The notes beneath the pieces are model-generated. The model searched no databases. It was not told the DNA's origin and saw only the letters and a program-made list of their open reading frames with translations. A DNA stretch of 43,612 bases from OFTM10 sp964196195 (GTDB taxonomy: Bacteria; Actinomycetota; Acidimicrobiia; Acidimicrobiales; Aldehydirespiratoraceae). The stretch is from positions 1-43,612 of the forward strand of contig CAXMSE010000078.1 in assembly GCA_964196195.1 (NCBI GenBank), read 5' to 3'. The translations under genes were made by a program, and so were the position numbers. Below are positions 40,169 through 43,612 of this stretch, in pieces. Position 1 is the first letter of the stretch. Each line of letters starts with the position of its first letter.

Positions 40169-41245
40169 AGGCCCGATGGTAAGTGTCGACGTTTCCGGCT
40201 GCGCGATCTTGTGGCCGTGCTCTTGGCCATTGCGGTGGTGTCAGTGTCGTGCGGGAGTCCAGAAAGCACGGTCGATGAGCTCCCCGGAACTGGGGTGAGT
40301 GTCACGATGGCCAGAGCAAATTGGGAGACCGGGTATTTCCAGGCCGAGGTCTACCGGCAGCTCGTGGAGGAGCTGGGCTACCTGGTCAGCGATCCGGCCG
40401 GACTCGAGCTCGCCCCAGACACGTTCTACCCCGATCTGGCCCGGGGCGATATCGATTTCTGGGCCAACGGGTGGTTCCCTAACCATCAGGTGTTCCTCGA
40501 TGAGCAACTCGCCGACGGGTCTCTCATCGGAGACACCGTTCTCCCGAGAGGTATCGAGATTGCGGGTGGTGGTCTTGAGGGCATCTTGGTGGACAGTGCT
40601 ACCGCCGAGACGGCTTCGATCACGTGGTTGGGCGATATCGGCGACTCGCCGGAGACGGCAGCCCTTTTCGATACCGACGGTGACGGGCTGGCGAACCTGG
40701 CGGGCTGCAACGACGGCTGGGGATGCCAGGTGGCGATTGATGAGCTGATCGAGGTGAACGGGTGGGGTAACACGATCGAGCAGGACTCCGGTGTCTACGA
40801 CGAACTTTGGGCGGCGGCGGTGCAGAAAGTGACCGCCGGAGAGCCGGTGTTGGCCTACACGTGGACGCCGAGTGGTTATGTCGGCGAGATCACGCCGGGT
40901 GAAAGTGCGGTATGGATGAGCGTGCTGGCGTCTGATGATGTCGACAGCGGTGGGGGAATCAGCCTCCCGCCTCAGGAGTGTCCCGGGCAGCCGTGTGATC
41001 TTGGGTTCGCGGTAGCCGATATCAGAGTCGTCGCGAATCGCGAGTTCTTGGACGCGAACCCGGTACTGGATCGCCTATTCGAGTTCGTTGGCTTCCAACT
41101 CAGCGACATAGTCGTCCAGAATTTTCGTATGAGACAGGGCGAGAACTCCGCGGCCGATATCGAACGGCATGCCCGGGAGTGGATCGAGCAGGAGCGGCGT
41201 ACCGTTGATGCGTGGCTCAGAGAAGCCAGAGCGGCGGGGAACTGA
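40163..41245 (+). CDS. Glycine-betaine/proline-type ABC substrate-binding lipoprotein
   Basis: This 360-residue protein has a lipoprotein signal (basic start, LVAVLLAIAVVSVSCG with Cys as lipid site near residue 30). The body resembles OpuAC/ProX-type binding proteins: VTMARANWETGYFQAEVYRQLVEELGY, DFWANGWFPNH, PVLAYTWTPSGYVGE. Trp and Tyr residues of this kind form the aromatic box for betaine. No permease or ATPase gene is adjacent, so it is an orphan here. The start is uncertain (GTG 40163). The spacing to the pentapeptide channel gene is 12 bases, suggesting a shared transcript. Confidence 0.85.
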   Translation: MIRPDGKCRRFRLRDLVAVLLAIAVVSVSCGSPESTVDELPGTGVSVTMARANWETGYFQAEVYRQLVEELGYLVSDPAGLELAPDTFYPDLARGDIDFWANGWFPNHQVFLDEQLADGSLIGDTVLPRGIEIAGGGLEGILVDSATAETASITWLGDIGDSPETAALFDTDGDGLANLAGCNDGWGCQVAIDELIEVNGWGNTIEQDSGVYDELWAAAVQKVTAGEPVLAYTWTPSGYVGEITPGESAVWMSVLASDDVDSGGGISLPPQECPGQPCDLGFAVADIRVVANREFLDANPVLDRLFEFVGFQLSDIVVQNFRMRQGENSAADIERHAREWIEQERRTVDAWLREARAAGN

Positions 41246-41257
41246 CAAGGATGGCCG

Positions 41258-42268
41258 GTGGCTGATTCCGTCGATCCCACGGTCCTGCTCGATGATGGTG
41301 TCGACGGGTGGAACGCCTGGCGTCGGGAGAACCGGTCCGAGCGACCCGACCTCACGGGCATCGACCTGAGCGACCGCGATTTGACAGAGATCGACTTCAG
41401 CGAACTCGATCTCACGGGCGCCGATCTGTACGGGGCCGACCTGACCCGCTCCAACATGAAGATGGCGACTCTCGAAGAAGCGGACCTGTCCGATTGTGTC
41501 ATGGTGGACATCGATCTCTACAAGGCAGAGCTGAGTGGGTGCTTCCTCACGCGGGCAGATCTGCGCGGGTCCTATCTGGCCGAGTCGAATCTCGATTCCG
41601 CCGATCTACGCGGCGCCAACCTCACCGGCGCCGACCTACGAGGAGCCTCCCTCCGGTCTGCCAACCTCTCGCATGCTGATCTGACCGGTGCCACGCTCGA
41701 TGACGCCAACGTTCTGGGCTCGGATTTCTCCCACGCTGTCTTCACCGAAGCGAGCCTCTTCGGTATGGACTATGGGACATGGAGGTCGATGGAGGGGCGG
41801 TACTTTGCCGTTCGTGGCCTGGAGTCGTGCTACGGAAATGCGATCTTCGTGCGCGACGCGGAGGATCAGGACTATCTCGACACGCTGCAGCGGTCGGCCG
41901 AGAATCTCCCGGCCGGTCGTGCCCGGCAGATGCGCCTGGTGTTGTTGCGGGCTTGGAAGCTGATCGACTACGGCCGCAGTCTCGCCAAGCCGGCAGTCTT
42001 GGCCCTGCTGCTGTCGATGCTGTTCGGCGTGGTCTACACCTTCGACCAGCGTCTCGATTGGGAGTTGATGGACTACTCGGGTAGCTCCGAGAGCTGGTTG
42101 ACGCCGTTCTACTACTCGCTGGTCACCTACACGACGCTCGGCTTCGGCGACATCACCCCCCAGCATTGGCTGGGCGAGATAATCGTGATCATCGAGGTGC
42201 TGCTCGGCTACACAACCTTGGGTCTATTGCTGACAATCCTGGCCAACAGCGTCGCTCGAAGAAGCTGA
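41258..42268 (+). CDS. Pentapeptide-repeat protein fused to a two-helix potassium-channel module
   Basis: In this 336-residue protein, residues ~30-165 form a pentapeptide-repeat helix (many A(D/N)LxG units: LTGADLYGADLTRSNM, SADLRGANLTGADLRGASL). The C-terminal part is a K+-channel pore: helix (PAVLALLLSMLFGVVYTF), pore loop with filter TTLGFGD, and helix (IIVIIEVLLGYTTLGLLLTILA). A linker of ~70 residues joins them. The cytoplasmic repeat may gate or anchor the channel. The start is GTG 41258 with AAGG about seven bases upstream. It lies 12 bases after the binding-protein gene. Confidence 0.85.
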   Translation: MADSVDPTVLLDDGVDGWNAWRRENRSERPDLTGIDLSDRDLTEIDFSELDLTGADLYGADLTRSNMKMATLEEADLSDCVMVDIDLYKAELSGCFLTRADLRGSYLAESNLDSADLRGANLTGADLRGASLRSANLSHADLTGATLDDANVLGSDFSHAVFTEASLFGMDYGTWRSMEGRYFAVRGLESCYGNAIFVRDAEDQDYLDTLQRSAENLPAGRARQMRLVLLRAWKLIDYGRSLAKPAVLALLLSMLFGVVYTFDQRLDWELMDYSGSSESWLTPFYYSLVTYTTLGFGDITPQHWLGEIIVIIEVLLGYTTLGLLLTILANSVARRS

Positions 42269-42326
42269 TGCTTCTGTGCACTAGCCTCTCGTAGCCGCTG
42301 AGTCAGACCGGGGGAGTGTGTCGGCA

Positions 42327-43612
42327 GTGTTCACCCAAGAGATAGCTCCTATCGTCCCCGAGGCGGACCTGCTTTGGGTGATCACGGCTTCGGTCCTCGT
42401 GTTCTTGATGCAGGCAGGGTTCCTCGCCCTCGAAGCGGGCCTGACGAGGTCTAAGAACGCGATCAACGTGGCCATCAAGAACATGGCCGACTTCGGGATT
42501 TCGACGGTGCTCTTCTGGGCGGTCGGCTTCGCGGTGATGTTCGGGTCTACATCGTCGGGCTGGATCGGTACCGACGACTTCATGATCTCTTTCGACGAGG
42601 CGCGGGCCTGGCCCACCGTGTTTTTCACGTTCCAGGTGATGTTCTGTGGCACCGCGGTGACGATTCTCTCGGGAGCCGTCGCCGAGCGGATGAAGTTCGG
42701 CGCTTACCTCTTCCTCGCGGTACTGGTCGCCGGCTTCACCTATCCGCTGTTCGGGCATTGGGCCTGGAACGGCCTCGATGTGGGTGAAGCCAGCGGTTGG
42801 TTGGCAGAGCGAGGATTCGTCGACTTTGCCGGATCTACCGTGGTCCATTCGGTTGGCGGATGGACCGCTCTAGCGGTGCTGTTGGTCATCGGCCCCCGAA
42901 CCGGGCGATTCGCCGAGGACGGCACGCCCCAGAAGATCAACGGCAGCAACCTGCCCTTCGCCACCATGGGCGCCCTCTTGTTGTTCATCGGGTGGCTCGG
43001 ATTCAATGGCGGATCGACGCTGGAGATCGGGCCTTCGGTGGGGCGGGTCATCGCCAACACGATCCTCGCCGGATCGGCAGGCATGGTATCGAGCACCCTG
43101 ATCGGCTACTGGCTGAAGGGGCGGCCCGAGATTGAGCATGTAATCAACGGGACGTTGGCGGGACTGGTTGCGATCACCGCCAACGCACATGCCGTGGACT
43201 CGAGGGCTGCGGCGATCATCGGTGTGGTCGGTGGGCTCGTGGCCCTCTGGGCGGCGCATGCGCTCGAGCGATTCCGTATCGATGATGCCGTCGGAGCGGT
43301 CCCCGTTCACCTCGCGGCCGGGATCTGGGGCACGCTGGCTGTAGGGATCTTCGGTGAGGCCGATCTGCTCGGCACCGGCAGGTCTCGGCTCGATCAGATC
43401 GGTGTTCAGGCTCTGGGCATCGTGGTGTGCTTCTTCTCGGTGTTCGTCGTGACCTACGTGATCGTCTACGCCATCAACCGGGTCGTGCCGTTGCGTGTCC
43501 CGCCCGACGCCGAACGCATCGGACTGAACATCTACGAACACGGCGCGTCGACCGACCTGATCGACTTCTTCGAGGTCATGGATGAGCAGGCGAAAACCGG
43601 TGACATGTCCCT
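42327..43612 (+). CDS. amt: Ammonium transporter, 3' end cut by the window edge
   Basis: This Amt/Mep/Rh-type transporter is visible for about 428 residues. Family signatures include LMQAGFLALEAGLTRSKNAIN, MFGSTSSGWIG, SGAVAERMKFGAYL, and the two pore histidines in VVHSVGGW and AVPVHLAAGIWGTLAVG. It conducts ammonium/ammonia across the membrane. The start is uncertain: GTG 42327 is ten bases after GGGGAG, but GTG 42318 is in frame. The C-terminal part after ~400 (RIGLNIYEHGASTDLIDFFEVMDEQAKTGDM) continues to the edge and looks like the linker to a fused signalling domain seen in some Amt sensors. Confidence 0.93.
   Translation, partial: MFTQEIAPIVPEADLLWVITASVLVFLMQAGFLALEAGLTRSKNAINVAIKNMADFGISTVLFWAVGFAVMFGSTSSGWIGTDDFMISFDEARAWPTVFFTFQVMFCGTAVTILSGAVAERMKFGAYLFLAVLVAGFTYPLFGHWAWNGLDVGEASGWLAERGFVDFAGSTVVHSVGGWTALAVLLVIGPRTGRFAEDGTPQKINGSNLPFATMGALLLFIGWLGFNGGSTLEIGPSVGRVIANTILAGSAGMVSSTLIGYWLKGRPEIEHVINGTLAGLVAITANAHAVDSRAAAIIGVVGGLVALWAAHALERFRIDDAVGAVPVHLAAGIWGTLAVGIFGEADLLGTGRSRLDQIGVQALGIVVCFFSVFVVTYVIVYAINRVVPLRVPPDAERIGLNIYEHGASTDLIDFFEVMDEQAKTGDMS

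Noticed and set aside
1..43612. CRISPR arrays, insertion sequences, integrases or prophage genes
   Set aside because: No regularly spaced repeats, transposase motifs or phage structural genes were seen on either strand.

Overview
The window is high-GC, densely coded chromosomal DNA from an actinobacterium. The long C-terminal tail on L10, the complete mycofactocin cluster, an F420-type luciferase-like oxidoreductase and several ECF sigma factors all fit Actinomycetota. The combination suggests a free-living Acidimicrobiia-like lineage, but that placement is inference. No insertion sequences, prophage genes or CRISPR arrays were seen.

Layout. Positions 1-410 hold the 5' end of rpoB (minus strand), with a candidate promoter near 633-661. 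An OmpR-type response regulator (+) then converges on a hybrid histidine kinase and a tyrosine-phosphatase-like gene (both minus). From 4435 to 8492 runs the translation/transcription block, transcribed leftward: tRNA-Trp, secE, nusG, rplK, rplA, an L10-leader RNA, rplJ and rplL. In this genome rpoB is separated from rplL by about 4 kb of signalling genes. Next come an ECF sigma/anti-sigma pair, tRNA-Met and tRNA-Thr, a membrane-anchored SMC-like protein with a degenerate P-loop, an enoyl-CoA hydratase homologue and an MFS transporter.

Positions 13331-26021 are a mycofactocin island. It contains the precursor mftA (44 codons), mftB, mftC, mftD, mftE and mftF. With them are two dehydrogenases of the families that use mycofactocin (a zinc NDMA-dependent alcohol dehydrogenase and an SDR), a MoxR ATPase plus VWA protein pair, and a serine hydrolase overlapping mftF. 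A frameshifted D-aminoacylase-like amidohydrolase lies between mftF and the VWA gene. mftABC and mftDE are split by a Bax-inhibitor-1 family membrane protein (opposite strand) and a small charged protein. The biosynthetic proteins would make the redox cofactor, and the dehydrogenases would use it to recycle tightly bound NAD(H). The MoxR/VWA pair may act as a maturation chaperone (inference). No mftR or mftG was seen.

From 26129 the content is mixed: an F420-type oxidoreductase, a GNAT acetyltransferase, a strong hairpin, tRNA-Tyr, a cellulose-synthase-like/PilZ protein divergent from YajQ, htpX, a broken HAD phosphatase remnant, acetyl-CoA synthetase, MscL, an OsmC protein and a second enoyl-CoA hydratase homologue. 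These are followed by a three-PAS histidine kinase divergent from a NarL-type regulator, and a second ECF-like sigma with a membrane-anchored partner. The right edge carries an orphan glycine-betaine-type binding lipoprotein, a pentapeptide-repeat/potassium-channel fusion, and an ammonium transporter that runs off the window, possibly into a fused signalling domain.
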